The translations under genes were made by a program, and so were the position numbers. From the NCBI GenBank assembly GCA_028386065.3, contig JAKUCV010004869.1, forward strand, positions 4,769-68,768: 64,000 bases of DNA, read 5' to 3'. The DNA is from Turnera subulata (taxonomy: Eukaryota; Streptophyta; Magnoliopsida; Malpighiales; Passifloraceae). Under the pieces are notes generated by a model, which did no database searches, was not told where the DNA came from, and worked only from the letters and a program-made list of their open reading frames with translations. Below, in pieces: positions 47,744 to 57,867 of this stretch; position 1 is the stretch's first letter, and each line of letters starts with the position of its first letter.

Positions 47744-48893
47744 GGAGCGAGTCCGGTCCAGACCAGAAAATAACTGATACCCCCTTAGTTATTTTCCGGT
47801 ATGATTTTTCGAGGATTCCGGGACCCGAGAAATAACAACTTAGGTCCGTAAAATCCACGGAAAAATCACGAGCGCGGGAAAACCCTCGGTTACGAAAAAC
47901 AACGCTCGATTTACCTTGAATTAATTACCCAAGATTAATTCAACGGTAAATCACAGTAAAAAGACTTTTACAGTCCCGGTAAAAATCCAAATTTTTACCC
48001 GAGCAGTTACAACATAATTTTCCTGGAAATTATATCTTATATATGTACTTTTCCTAAAATTATTTCCATAAAATATATTATTTGCCAAAATATAATCACC
48101 AAATATTATTATCTTTAGAGAACCATATTTCCAAAAAAATTAATCGTACAAAATTATTTTCTGAAAATAAATACGAATTAATAAGCATACCTATATATAT
48201 TTTCCGAAGGCAAAATACTTTTCCAAACAATTATATATCAAAGTAATTATATATTTTCAAAACTATTACTTTTGTATACCATAAATACATATTTTCCAAA
48301 AAGTAATTAGTTACCATTATTTTCTAGGAAGAATAACATATATATAAATTTTCCAAAAAATATTTCCATGGTATGTATTTTTTTCCAAATAATAATAGTT
48401 TTTCCAAAACATAACTTAATTATTTATCAAAGTATATATATATATATTTCTCAAAATACCAGAATTAAACTGGCTATAATTTTCTCAAAGTGAACATATA
48501 TTTTTTTCCAGAATTAAATACCAGCAAAAAAGTAAATATATATGTATATATATATATATATTTTTATTAGAGAATAAAACCGGACTGGGCCATGAATAGT
48601 GAGCCCATGCCCAGCCCAGGTCCAACCCGTCCAACCCAACCCAAACAGCAGCCCACTAAAAGAAACACAGGTTCGCGACCCGCCCGAAGGAAACGGGTCG
48701 ACCAAACCCGTGCTCACCTTCGGGTTGCAGTGGCGGCGGCGCGACAAACGCGATGGAGAAGGAAGGGGAGCTCAGCTACGACGTCGAGGTGGCACGAACG
48801 GCATGAGGGTGGCGGAAAACCAGCGCTGCGTCGCCGGCAGGAAGCGGAAGACGCGGAGGAGCTGGATCCATGGGTTCTCCGCCGGGTCAACGG

Positions 48894-50161
48894 TGTAAGT
48901 TTCCGGTCATGCAAAAAAGACAATCTAAATGCAACAAATGCACAGCGGAATCCCGGAAACACATGAAGGATCCATGTGAAGCAACTAAACCGAACAAGAA
49001 AAACAAACATACCTGAAACGGTTAGGATCTTTCACCTAACTGAAAACCAAATCAGCTAGAGCCGGAAGGATATCCTGCTCCTCTACGGTATCCACACGAA
49101 CCGTCAATCACCGGCCGGAATCGTCTCACGATCTCCAACCCCCGAGCACTTCCGAACCATAGTGCTAGCTACGGATTTCCGGGAGCTATATGTGGTGTTA
49201 CTTTCTTTCTCAAAGAATGGGTGAGTGTTTGTGTGTGTTCTTACTGGTTTGAAAAACACTCTCAAGGCTCTGAAAAACCAGAATGCTATCAGCCAAAAAA
49301 CCCAAAGCATAATCTAATTATGCCACTCAATTAGTACTTAGGGTAATGGCCAACATAATGGCCCATCATGATTAAGATACCCATTATCTTGTCTACCATT
49401 AAGCACTAATGGGATTACAGATCACAAGCAATCAGGTTTGGCTCAATAATTTTGACAATTATTGTCTTAAACCAGCCCAAAACGACCCTGGTCCAACCAT
49501 AGTCCAACCACACCTGGTCGAACCTTGGTCCAACCACGGTTCAACCACCTGCTCGAATCAACGATTCTAAGTGTGTGACCCTGTAGGCACTTGTAACGTC
49601 CGGCAATAATTGTAAACTCTTTTACAATTATAAGCAAAGAGCGGCGTCTAGCAACACATCATTGCTACCCGAACGACAAGTACTGATTCAATATGCCTCA
49701 GAAACATGTCATCGTCCTTTCGTCCCATTATCAAGATTAAACCGAGACGTGGAAAACGTCAATCTCGTATATGTTTAATCTTAGTTTGTTGATCCTCGAG
49801 TTAACTGTGTATAACGGATACTAATGATATCACCATATCATATAATCCGAGCATGGCCATGCATTTACAGTTCAACTCTATCAAGAGGCCCATCTGATAA
49901 TATACCCGTTATATGGGTCGGACGAATCCCATCTTGATCAATCAAAACCCACTACACATTTATCATATACCCAATGATTACCCTTAAGTCCACCCAGTTA
50001 CGGATGACTAGGAATAATATCAAAGTATACGACTCATATGTTGGGAACCTTGATGATCTCAGGTCTAAGGACAATACATATAAGAACCACTAATGACAAT
50101 CATATAACGTTCCATGTAGGGTTCTTATGTGGGTCGGTCCAGTCCACAAGTTCTCTAACTT
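48894..50161 (-). repeat. 3' LTR of the nested copia (sequenced part)
   Basis: 1268 bp matching 55567-56840; by alignment it should end about 234 bp into the gap. Confidence 0.93.
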
Positions 50162-50901
50162 NNNNNNNNNNNNNNNNNNNNNNNNNNNNNNNNNNNNNNN
50201 NNNNNNNNNNNNNNNNNNNNNNNNNNNNNNNNNNNNNNNNNNNNNNNNNNNNNNNNNNNNNNNNNNNNNNNNNNNNNNNNNNNNNNNNNNNNNNNNNNNN
50301 NNNNNNNNNNNNNNNNNNNNNNNNNNNNNNNNNNNNNNNNNNNNNNNNNNNNNNNNNNNNNNNNNNNNNNNNNNNNNNNNNNNNNNNNNNNNNNNNNNNN
50401 NNNNNNNNNNNNNNNNNNNNNNNNNNNNNNNNNNNNNNNNNNNNNNNNNNNNNNNNNNNNNNNNNNNNNNNNNNNNNNNNNNNNNNNNNNNNNNNNNNNN
50501 NNNNNNNNNNNNNNNNNNNNNNNNNNNNNNNNNNNNNNNNNNNNNNNNNNNNNNNNNNNNNNNNNNNNNNNNNNNNNNNNNNNNNNNNNNNNNNNNNNNN
50601 NNNNNNNNNNNNNNNNNNNNNNNNNNNNNNNNNNNNNNNNNNNNNNNNNNNNNNNNNNNNNNNNNNNNNNNNNNNNNNNNNNNNNNNNNNNNNNNNNNNN
50701 NNNNNNNNNNNNNNNNNNNNNNNNNNNNNNNNNNNNNNNNNNNNNNNNNNNNNNNNNNNNNNNNNNNNNNNNNNNNNNNNNNNNNNNNNNNNNNNNNNNN
50801 NNNNNNNNNNNNNNNNNNNNNNNNNNNNNNNNNNNNNNNNNNNNNNNNNNNNNNNNNNNNNNNNNNNNNNNNNNNNNNNNNNNNNNNNNNNNNNNNNNNN
50901 N
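50162..50901. other. Assembly gap (740 N)
   Basis: This hides the end of the 3' LTR, the polypurine tract and the RNase H end of the copia pol. Since the LTR remainder alone needs about 234 bp, the stated size may be too short. Confidence 1.
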
Positions 50902-51980
50902 TGACTTAGCCCGAGAAGCCTTTTGGATCTATCTCTATAGATCTTTATACCTAACACATAGGCAGCTTCTCCTAAGTCCTTCATCGAGAAATTCTTCCCT
51001 AACCAAGTCTTTACAGACTGTAGCGTCGGAATATCATTCCCAATGAGTAGAATGTCGTCAACATACAACAACAAGAAAACAACAGTGCTCCCACTAACCT
51101 TCTTGTAAACACATAGTTCATCTTCATTCTTAATGAAACCAAACTCTTTGATTACTTCATTAAAACGAAGATTCCAACTCCTAGAAGCTTGCTTCAACCC
51201 ATAGATGGATCTTTGCAACTTGCATACCATATTAGCATTCTCTGGATTGACAAAAATTTCAGGTTATGTCATGTACACATTCTCTAAAAGATTTCCAATA
51301 AGAAAAGCGGTTTTGACATCCATTTGCCATATCTCATAATCATGGTATGCAGCTATAGCCAACAGAATCTGGATGGATTTAACCATGACAACTGGTGAGA
51401 AAGTTTCATCATAGTATATACCATGAACTTGTTTGAAACCTTTCGCGACCAATCGCCCTTTATAGGTAATCATATTACCATCCATGTCGGTCTTTTTCTT
51501 AAAGACCCATTTGCACCTTATGGGTTTTACCCCTTCGGGTGGATCAACCAAGGTCCATACCTTGTTTTCATACATGGATTCCATTTCCGAATTCATGGCT
51601 TCTAGCCACTTCTTAGAGTCTGGACCCGTAATGGCCTGCTGATAGGAAGTGGGCTCATCCTCATCTATAAGCATCACGTCTCCAGTATGAGTCATGAGAA
51701 ATCCATATCTCTCAGGCTCATACTGAATCCTATCCGACCTACGAGGTCCATGTATTACAGGTATAGGATTCTCATCCACAACATCTTGTGGTTCCTGTCC
51801 TTGTTCCATCTCGGCCTCTAGATCTGAAACTTCTTCGAGTTCTATTTTCCTCCTACTGATTCTTCTAGAAATGAATTCTCTTTCTAGAAAAATAGTAGTC
51901 CGAGCAACGAACACTTTGTGGTCGGTGGGATTATAGAAGTAATACCCTTTAGTTTCCTTAGGGTATCCTACAAGAGGCAC
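50902..51980 (-). pseudogene. Copia reverse transcriptase, nearly intact, one stop and open end in gap
   Basis: From 51980: VGYPKETKGYYFYNP (the join after integrase), the variable linker, then the RT domain with EAMNSEMESMYENKVW, CKWVFKKK, GRLVAKGFKQ, WQMDVKTAFL (first catalytic Asp kept) and VYMT. A TAA at 51262-51264 replaces the usual Gln. The frame continues with VCKLQRSIYGLKQASRSWN, LLLYVDDILLIGND (intact YVDD, about 51070), DLGEAAYVLGIKI and enters the gap. The frame preceding it (51968-53491) is offset by one base: a T is missing in a run that normally encodes ...C-(I/L)-FVGYP. Both lesions look recent. Confidence 0.9.
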
Positions 51981-53491
51981 TTCTCGAATTTAGAGCCGAG
52001 TTTATCTGATGCTTCACGTCTCACGTAAGCCTCACAACCCCAAATCCTCATAAAAGACAAATTGGAACGCTTCCCGATCCATATTTCATATGGTGTCTTT
52101 TCAACCGATTTCGATGGAACACGGTTAAGTGTAAAAGCAACACTCAATAATGCATGTCCCCAAAATGAAGAAGGAAGGTCAGCTTGACTCATCATAGAAC
52201 GAACCATGTCTAACAAGGTTCTGTTCCTCCTTTCGGACACACCATTCCATTGAGGTGTTCCTGGTGGAGTAAGTTGTGATACTATACCACAATCCTTTAG
52301 ATGATCAAGAAAATCTTGGCTTAAGTATTCACCACCTCGATCAGATTGAAACATCTTAATACTCTTGCCGAGTTGATTCTGTACTTCATTCTTGAATTCT
52401 TTGAACTTTTCAAAGGATTCTGACTTGTGTCTCATTAGATACACATAGCCATGTCTACTGTAATCATCAGTAAATGTAATGAAGTATTGAAAACCACCTC
52501 TAGCTTGTGTAGACATAGGTCCGCATACATCAGAATGTATAAGACCTAATAAGTCCGAAGCTCTTTCTCCTTTACCAGTAAAGGGAGCGTTTATCATTTT
52601 GCCTAATAAACACGACTCGCATGTCTTAAATAATTCGAAATCAAATAAGTCTAAAAGTTCATCTTTATGGAGTTTAACAATACGAGTCTCGTTTATATGG
52701 CCCAAACGACAATGCCAAAGGTAGGTTTCATTAGAATCGTTCATTTTAACCTTCTTCGTATTAACGTTATAGATAGGCGTTTCTAGGTTTAGAACATACA
52801 AACCATTGCTCAAATATGCACCACCATAATAAAAATCATTGAAATAAATAGAACAACATTTGTTCTTTATTACAAATAAAAAAAAACTTTTCTTGTCCAG
52901 ACAAGATACAGAAATCAAATTTCTGCTTATGGTGGGTACATAATAACAATCGTCCAGTTCTAAAACCAAACCACTCGGTAAGGATAGATAGTAAGTTCCT
53001 ACGGCTAATGCAGCAACTCTTGCTCCATTTCCAACACGTAGGTCTATCTCACCCTTTGCCAATCTCCTACTCTTTCTCAGTTCCTTCACATTTACACAAA
53101 TGTGAGATCCACATTCGGTATCTAATACCCATGATGCAGAGATAAAGATATTTGTTTCTATAACAAAAATACCTGAAGTGGAAGTCTCACTTCCCTTCTT
53201 CTTCTTTACCTCTTCAAGGTAAACAGGGCAGTTACGTTTCCAATGACCGGACTTCTTGCAATGGAAGCATTGACCTTCCTTTGCAACACCACCTTTGGGT
53301 TTCAGCACTTGTGAAGAAGATGCACCAAACTTTTTGGCAAATTTCTTCACCTTGCCCTTACCCTTTCCCTTGCTACTTCCAACCATCATAATGCTGTTGG
53401 ATTTGTATGCCTTCATCTGTTGCTCAGTTGTTCCAAACATTTTGAGCAACTCAGACAATGATTTATCAAGAAGATTCAAATTGAAGTTCAT
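51968..53491 (-). pseudogene. Copia gag end, zinc knuckle, protease and integrase (507 codons)
   Basis: An open frame with, in order: the gag C-terminus and Lys/Gly-rich linker (about 37-55); CCHC zinc knuckle CFHCKKSGHWKRNC at 75-88, complete; protease at 121-130, where WVLDTECGSH has Glu in place of the Gly of the catalytic D-T/S-G; GAG-pre-integrase with WHCRLGH and CESC zinc ligands; and an integrase core with all three acidic residues in context (HSDVCGP, QSDRGGEY, GVSERRNR). It ends by a one-base frameshift into the RT frame. The Gly-to-Glu change at about 53114-53116 should abolish protease activity. The product would process and integrate the element DNA. Confidence 0.92.
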
Positions 53492-53614
53492 GACAAATTG
53501 GCTGTAACTATCCGGTAACGATTACAGGACTAGATCAACAGCCAACTCCTTTTGGAAAGAAAACCAAGACCCTCAATGCTCTCAATGTATCCAATCATTT
53601 TGAGCATATGGGTC

Positions 53615-53890
53615 TCACGAGTGATGGCTCAACCATCCTGCATTGGAACAATGCCTTAGAGGTTTCATACCTCTCATGTGTTCGATCACATTGAACGCCC
53701 CTAATTTCTCATGTTGCTTCTGAAGCTCAGAGTCCATGGTTATAAGCATAAGGCATGATGCATCCAATGCATCATCAAGATGCTTCTTGTAAGCATCCCT
53801 TTCTGCCCTAGAAGCACTAGACACCGGTTCATTTGGAACAGGCCCTTCGAGGACATACAATTTATTTTCTTGTTTGAGGACTATCCTCAA
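53615..53890 (-). pseudogene. Copia gag N-terminal fragment
   Basis: Frame with LYVLEGPVPNEPVSS, YKKHLDDALDASCLML and KLGAFNVIEHMRGM, typical of copia gag (UBN2-type). It shifts out of frame near 53630 and rejoins at 53491 after a damaged stretch, so gag is not translatable as one protein. Confidence 0.8.
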
Positions 53891-54551
53891 ATTACGATAC
53901 CATTTTAGGAAGCTATTTCCATTCAGCTTTTCCTTCTATTGGACCAATCGCAGTGATATTGTGCTAGTGTTTTGTGCCATGGAAATTCTACAACAATGAT
54001 CAACTCACACAAATAAGAGTCATGCATACATAATCATTTAACAAGGGATTCTATTAAATGATACTCCTACTATATAAATCAAGACAATCATATAGGTAGG
54101 CCAAGAACCATATTTCACTACTAGATAAGTCAGCTTTGGCTGATCGCTTACTTCATAGCTATTTAGGTAGACAACTCTTGTCAATTACATCTCATGTAAC
54201 TCTTGGATAGTTGAGTGAACAACACTTGTTCTTGTCTATCTTATAGACTTAGCTCAACTCCTTGCCTCTAAGTCCTTAATCCTATTAAGATGACCTAGTT
54301 AAGTTCAACACCATAATAAGCAGTTCCGATATTACAATTATCGAGTCGCACCTTGCTAGGATAAACATTGGCACCTAGCTTTGGCAAAACCTACCAAGTG
54401 TTGATCTAAGCAATGATGAGTGCTTATCATGGAAGGCAACACAAGAAGAACTTAATATTTTCATCAATATATTATTCCAATACATTACATGTATGTTCTT
54501 GATGAATCATATATTGATGTTTGTAAATTTGGAAACCAAAAATACATGTAA

Positions 54552-55270
54552 ACATCGATGCCCATAAGTGAACATCGATGTCTTTGAGAATCTGATTCTC
54601 CCCAACACCTTGGTAATGCACAAGGATATCGATGTCCATTTCTGAACATCGATGTCCATTGGCCTCGGGTACTCTAGGACATTGATGTCATGTCATCAAC
54701 ATCGATGTCATTTGGCCTCTGGAACACAAGGACATCGATGTCCTGTCATGAACATCGATGTCCTTGAGGCTCTGGAAGTCCAAACTATTTGGCAGAGCTC
54801 AAGAACATCGATGTTCAACTCTTGGACATCGATGTTGGAAAGTTCCAAAGGTTCATTGGCCTCTGGAACTCAAGAACATCGATGTTCAACTCTTGGACAT
54901 CGATGTTGGAAAGTTCCGAAAGTCCATTGGCCTCTGGAACTCAAGAACATCGATGTTCAACTCTTGGACATCGATGTTGGAAAGTTTCGAAGGTCCAAAA
55001 ACTTGGCAGTAGTTTTAAACATCGATGTCTAACCTTTAAACATTGATGTTTGAGACTCTGGAACACAAGGACATCGATGTTATAGAGTGAACATCGATGT
55101 TATTTGGTCTCTGGAATCTCAAATCAATCTCACAAGGCTCTTGGACATCGATGTTCAATCCTGAACATCGATGTTCATGTGAATCTGCCAAGGCCAACCT
55201 TTCGTAGAACAGGCTCGGCCAAGGCAAATCCTCATGTGGACATCGATGTCCATCTTATGAACATCGATGT
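54552..55270 (-). repeat. Array of ACATCGATGT palindromes in the copia leader
   Basis: I count 19 exact copies of ACATCGATG plus three one-base variants in 719 bp. Many extend to perfect 14-bp palindromes, GAACATCGATGTTC or GGACATCGATGTCC. They come mostly in pairs 25-30 bp apart. In the middle (about 54801-55010) a 71-bp unit repeats three times. The array lies between the 5' LTR and gag. Frames of 60-126 codons across it are artefacts of the repeat. Confidence 0.95.
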
Positions 55271-55544
55271 CCTGGCCCTGCAGCACTAGAACGACCATCG
55301 TTCCTCCCGAAAACCGACGATCGATTTTCGTTTTGTCGAACCCCTTTGACTTACTGCCATTTACTCCTTGATTGATATCACATACCAATCAAGTTCTTGT
55401 TGTCAAAACACTTTTGACACAAACCAACATCAACATATATATATAATGAACTCAACATATAATGATCATGCTACATCACATATAACACATCATATATATT
55501 TGCATGAACATATCAACATATGCACATAAATTCGGTTTAGAGCT

Positions 55545-55566
55545 TCACAAGAGGCTCCGCTACCAC
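55545..55566 (-). other. Likely primer-binding region of the nested copia
   Basis: Immediately inside the 5' LTR the minus strand reads GTGGTAGCGGAGCCTC. It is close to the TGGTATCAGAGCC usually paired with initiator tRNA-Met, but with three differences, so either decayed or adapted to another tRNA. Confidence 0.5.
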
Positions 55567-57074
55567 TGTAAGTTTCTGGTCATGCAAAATAGACAATCTA
55601 AATGCAACAAATGCACAGCGGAAACCCGGAAACACATGAAGGATCCATGTGAAGCAACTAAACCGAACAACAAAAACAAACATACCTGAAACGGTTAGGA
55701 TCTTTCACCTAACTGAAGAACCGAATCAGCTAGAGCCGGAAGGATATCCTGCTCCTCTACAGTATCCACACGAATCGTCAATCACCAGCCGGAATCGTCT
55801 CACGATCTCCAACCCCCGAGCACTTCCGAACCATAGTGCTAGCTACAGATTTCTGGGAGCTATATGTGGTGTTACTTTCTTTCTCAAAGAATGGGTGAGT
55901 GTTTGTGTGTGTTCTTACTGGTCTGAAAAACACTCTCAAGGCTCTGAAAAACCAGAATGCTATCGGCCAAAAAACCCAAAGCATAATCTAATTATGCCAC
56001 TCAATTAGTGCTTAGGGTAATGGCCAACATAATGGCCCATCATGATTAAGATACCCATTATCTTGTCTACCACTAAGCACTAATGGGATTACAGATCAGA
56101 AGCAATCAGGTTTGGCTCAATAATTCTGACAATTATTGTCTCAAACCAGCCCAAAACGATCATGGTCCAACCATGGTCCAACCACACCTGGTCGAACCTT
56201 GGTCCAACCACGGTTCAACCACCTGCTCGAATCAACGATTATAAGTGTCTGACCCTGTAGGCACTTGTAACGTCCGGAAATAATTGTAAACTCTTTTAGA
56301 ATTATAAGCAAAGAGCGGCGTCTAGCAACACATCATTGCTACTCGAACGACAAGAACAGTACTGATTCAATATGCCTCGGAAACATGTCATCGTCCTTTC
56401 GTCCCATTATCAAGATTAAACCGAGACGTGGAAAACGTCAATCTCGTATATGTTTAATCTTAGTTTGTTGATCCTCGAGTTAACTGTGTATAACGGATAC
56501 TAATGATATCACCATATCATATAATCCGAGCATGGCCATGCATTTACAGTTCAACTCTATCAAGAGGCCCATCTGATAATATACCCGTTATATGGGTCGG
56601 ACGAATCCCATCTTGATCAATCAAAACCCACTACACATTTATCATATACCCAATGATTACCCTTAAGTCCACCCAGTTACGGATGACTAGGAATAATATC
56701 AAAGTATACGACTCATATGTTGGGAACCTTGATGATCTCAGGTCTAAGGACAATACATATAAGAACCACTAATGACAATCATATAACGTTCCATGTAGGG
56801 TTCTTATGTGGGTCGGTCCAGTCCACAAGTTCTCTAACTTGTACCCGTATGTAGAATTCATATCTCATATAATTCTCAACATACGCTAGTCTTAATTTAT
56901 TATTACAACCCATCCATAATAATAATCGACTAGGGACATTTTAAGAATACAAAGTATTCTAGGGTTATAAATATGTGCAAGCGATTATCTTATAATCATA
57001 TTTATTGGATTAACCTTAATGTATATACATGACTACAATCATCCATTGATTGGCTTTTGGGCATATTACTAACA
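55567..57074 (-). repeat. 5' LTR of the nested copia
   Basis: 1508 bp, TG...CA, complete. Contains no protein frame of note. Confidence 0.95.
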
Positions 57075-57240
57075 AAAGGCTCGTGCAGGAGCGTTTCTGG
57101 AGGCGGAATCGAGCGGGGAAGGCGGTGCCAGGTCGGCAACGGTGAGGAGAAGGCCATGGTGGTGGCGGTGACGTGCACGGCGGCGCGAGACAGCTTCGCG
57201 TGAACAGTGACCCGAGAGGGAAGGGTGACGGCACTGTTCA

Positions 57241-57600
57241 CTTCTGGGTTTTTTTTTATCTCCTTTTCCTTTTTTTTCTATTTTGTTCAATTTTTCTTCA
57301 CTTTTCTTTTTTTTTCATTTTCTGTATTTTTTTTCTTCTTCTCTTTTTCCTTCCTTTTCTTTTCTTCTTCCACTTTTTTTTTCCCGGTTTTCCTCTCTTT
57401 TTTTTATTTCTTTTTATTTCTTTTATTTCTTTTCTTCTTTTTTTTTTCCTTTCCTTTTTTCTCTCTTTTTTTCCTCTCTTCTTTTCTCTCTTTTTTTCTT
57501 CTCTTCCTCTTCTTCTCCTCTGCTTTCTTCCTCTATATAACGTTGTGCACAGCAGCAAAGGTGGCGCCGCCTTGCATTATTGAGGCGGCTCAATAATGCA
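57241..57600 (+). promoter_or_regulatory. Pyrimidine tract, TATA box and perfect hairpin of LTR B
   Basis: C/T tract to TATATAA (57534-57540), then a perfect 12-bp stem with loop GCGG, TGCATTATTGAG to CTCAATAATGCA (57573-57600). The same place in LTR C has a 9-bp stem; in LTR A it is decayed. Confidence 0.6.
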
Positions 57601-57867
57601 GGGTCGTGTCCAGAACGGACCAGAAAATATCCGCATACCCCCTTGGTTATTTCCGGTGTGATTTTTCTGAGGATTCCGGGACCCGAAAAATACCAACTTA
57701 GGTCCGAAAAATCCACAGAAAAATCACGAGCGCGGGCAAAACCTCAGTTTCGAAAAACGACGCTCGATTTACCTGGAATTAACTACCCAAGATTAAATTC
57801 AAAGGTAAATCACTGTATAACAACTTTTACAGTCCCGGTAAAAATCCAAATTTTTACCCGGGCTGTT

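Larger units (their letters stand above)
45136..48011 (+). mobile_element. Solo LTR C nested in LTR B, TSD ACATA
   Basis: Starts TGAAACGCCCCGACCCG and ends GAGCAGTTACA. It is bracketed by ACATA (45131-45135 and 48012-48016). At 2876 bp it has the same architecture as LTR A: hairpin array (about 45716-46110), AT-rich part, GC-rich block (about 46930-47400), pyrimidine tract (about 47405-47680), TATA box, and a final 320 bp. No coding region of a retrotransposon is present. It interrupts LTR B cleanly. Confidence 0.88.
48894..57074 (-). mobile_element. Recent full-length Ty1/copia retrotransposon nested in LTR B
   Basis: The right (5') LTR is 55567-57074 (1508 bp, TGTAAGTTTC to ATTACTAACA). 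The left (3') LTR starts at 48894 and runs into a gap at 50162. Over the shared stretch the two LTRs differ only at scattered bases and by two small indels, so insertion is recent. Flanks are AACGG (48889-48893) and AAAGG (57075-57079), a one-mismatch duplication; joining them restores LTR B against C (gggtcaacggctc). Coding order on the minus strand is gag, zinc knuckle, protease, integrase, reverse transcriptase, as in copia. An array of palindromes fills the leader. The RNase H part lies in the gap. Lineage looks Tork/TAR-like, tentatively. Confidence 0.92.

Noticed and set aside
54652..55046. Overlapping frames of 84-126 codons with repeated NIDV/HRCS words
   Set aside because: By-product of the ACATCGATGT palindrome array; all frames stay open because the repeat lacks stops.
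54552..55270. CRISPR-like array
   Set aside because: Repeats are palindromes with irregular short spacing inside a copia leader in a plant genome; no spacer-repeat regularity.
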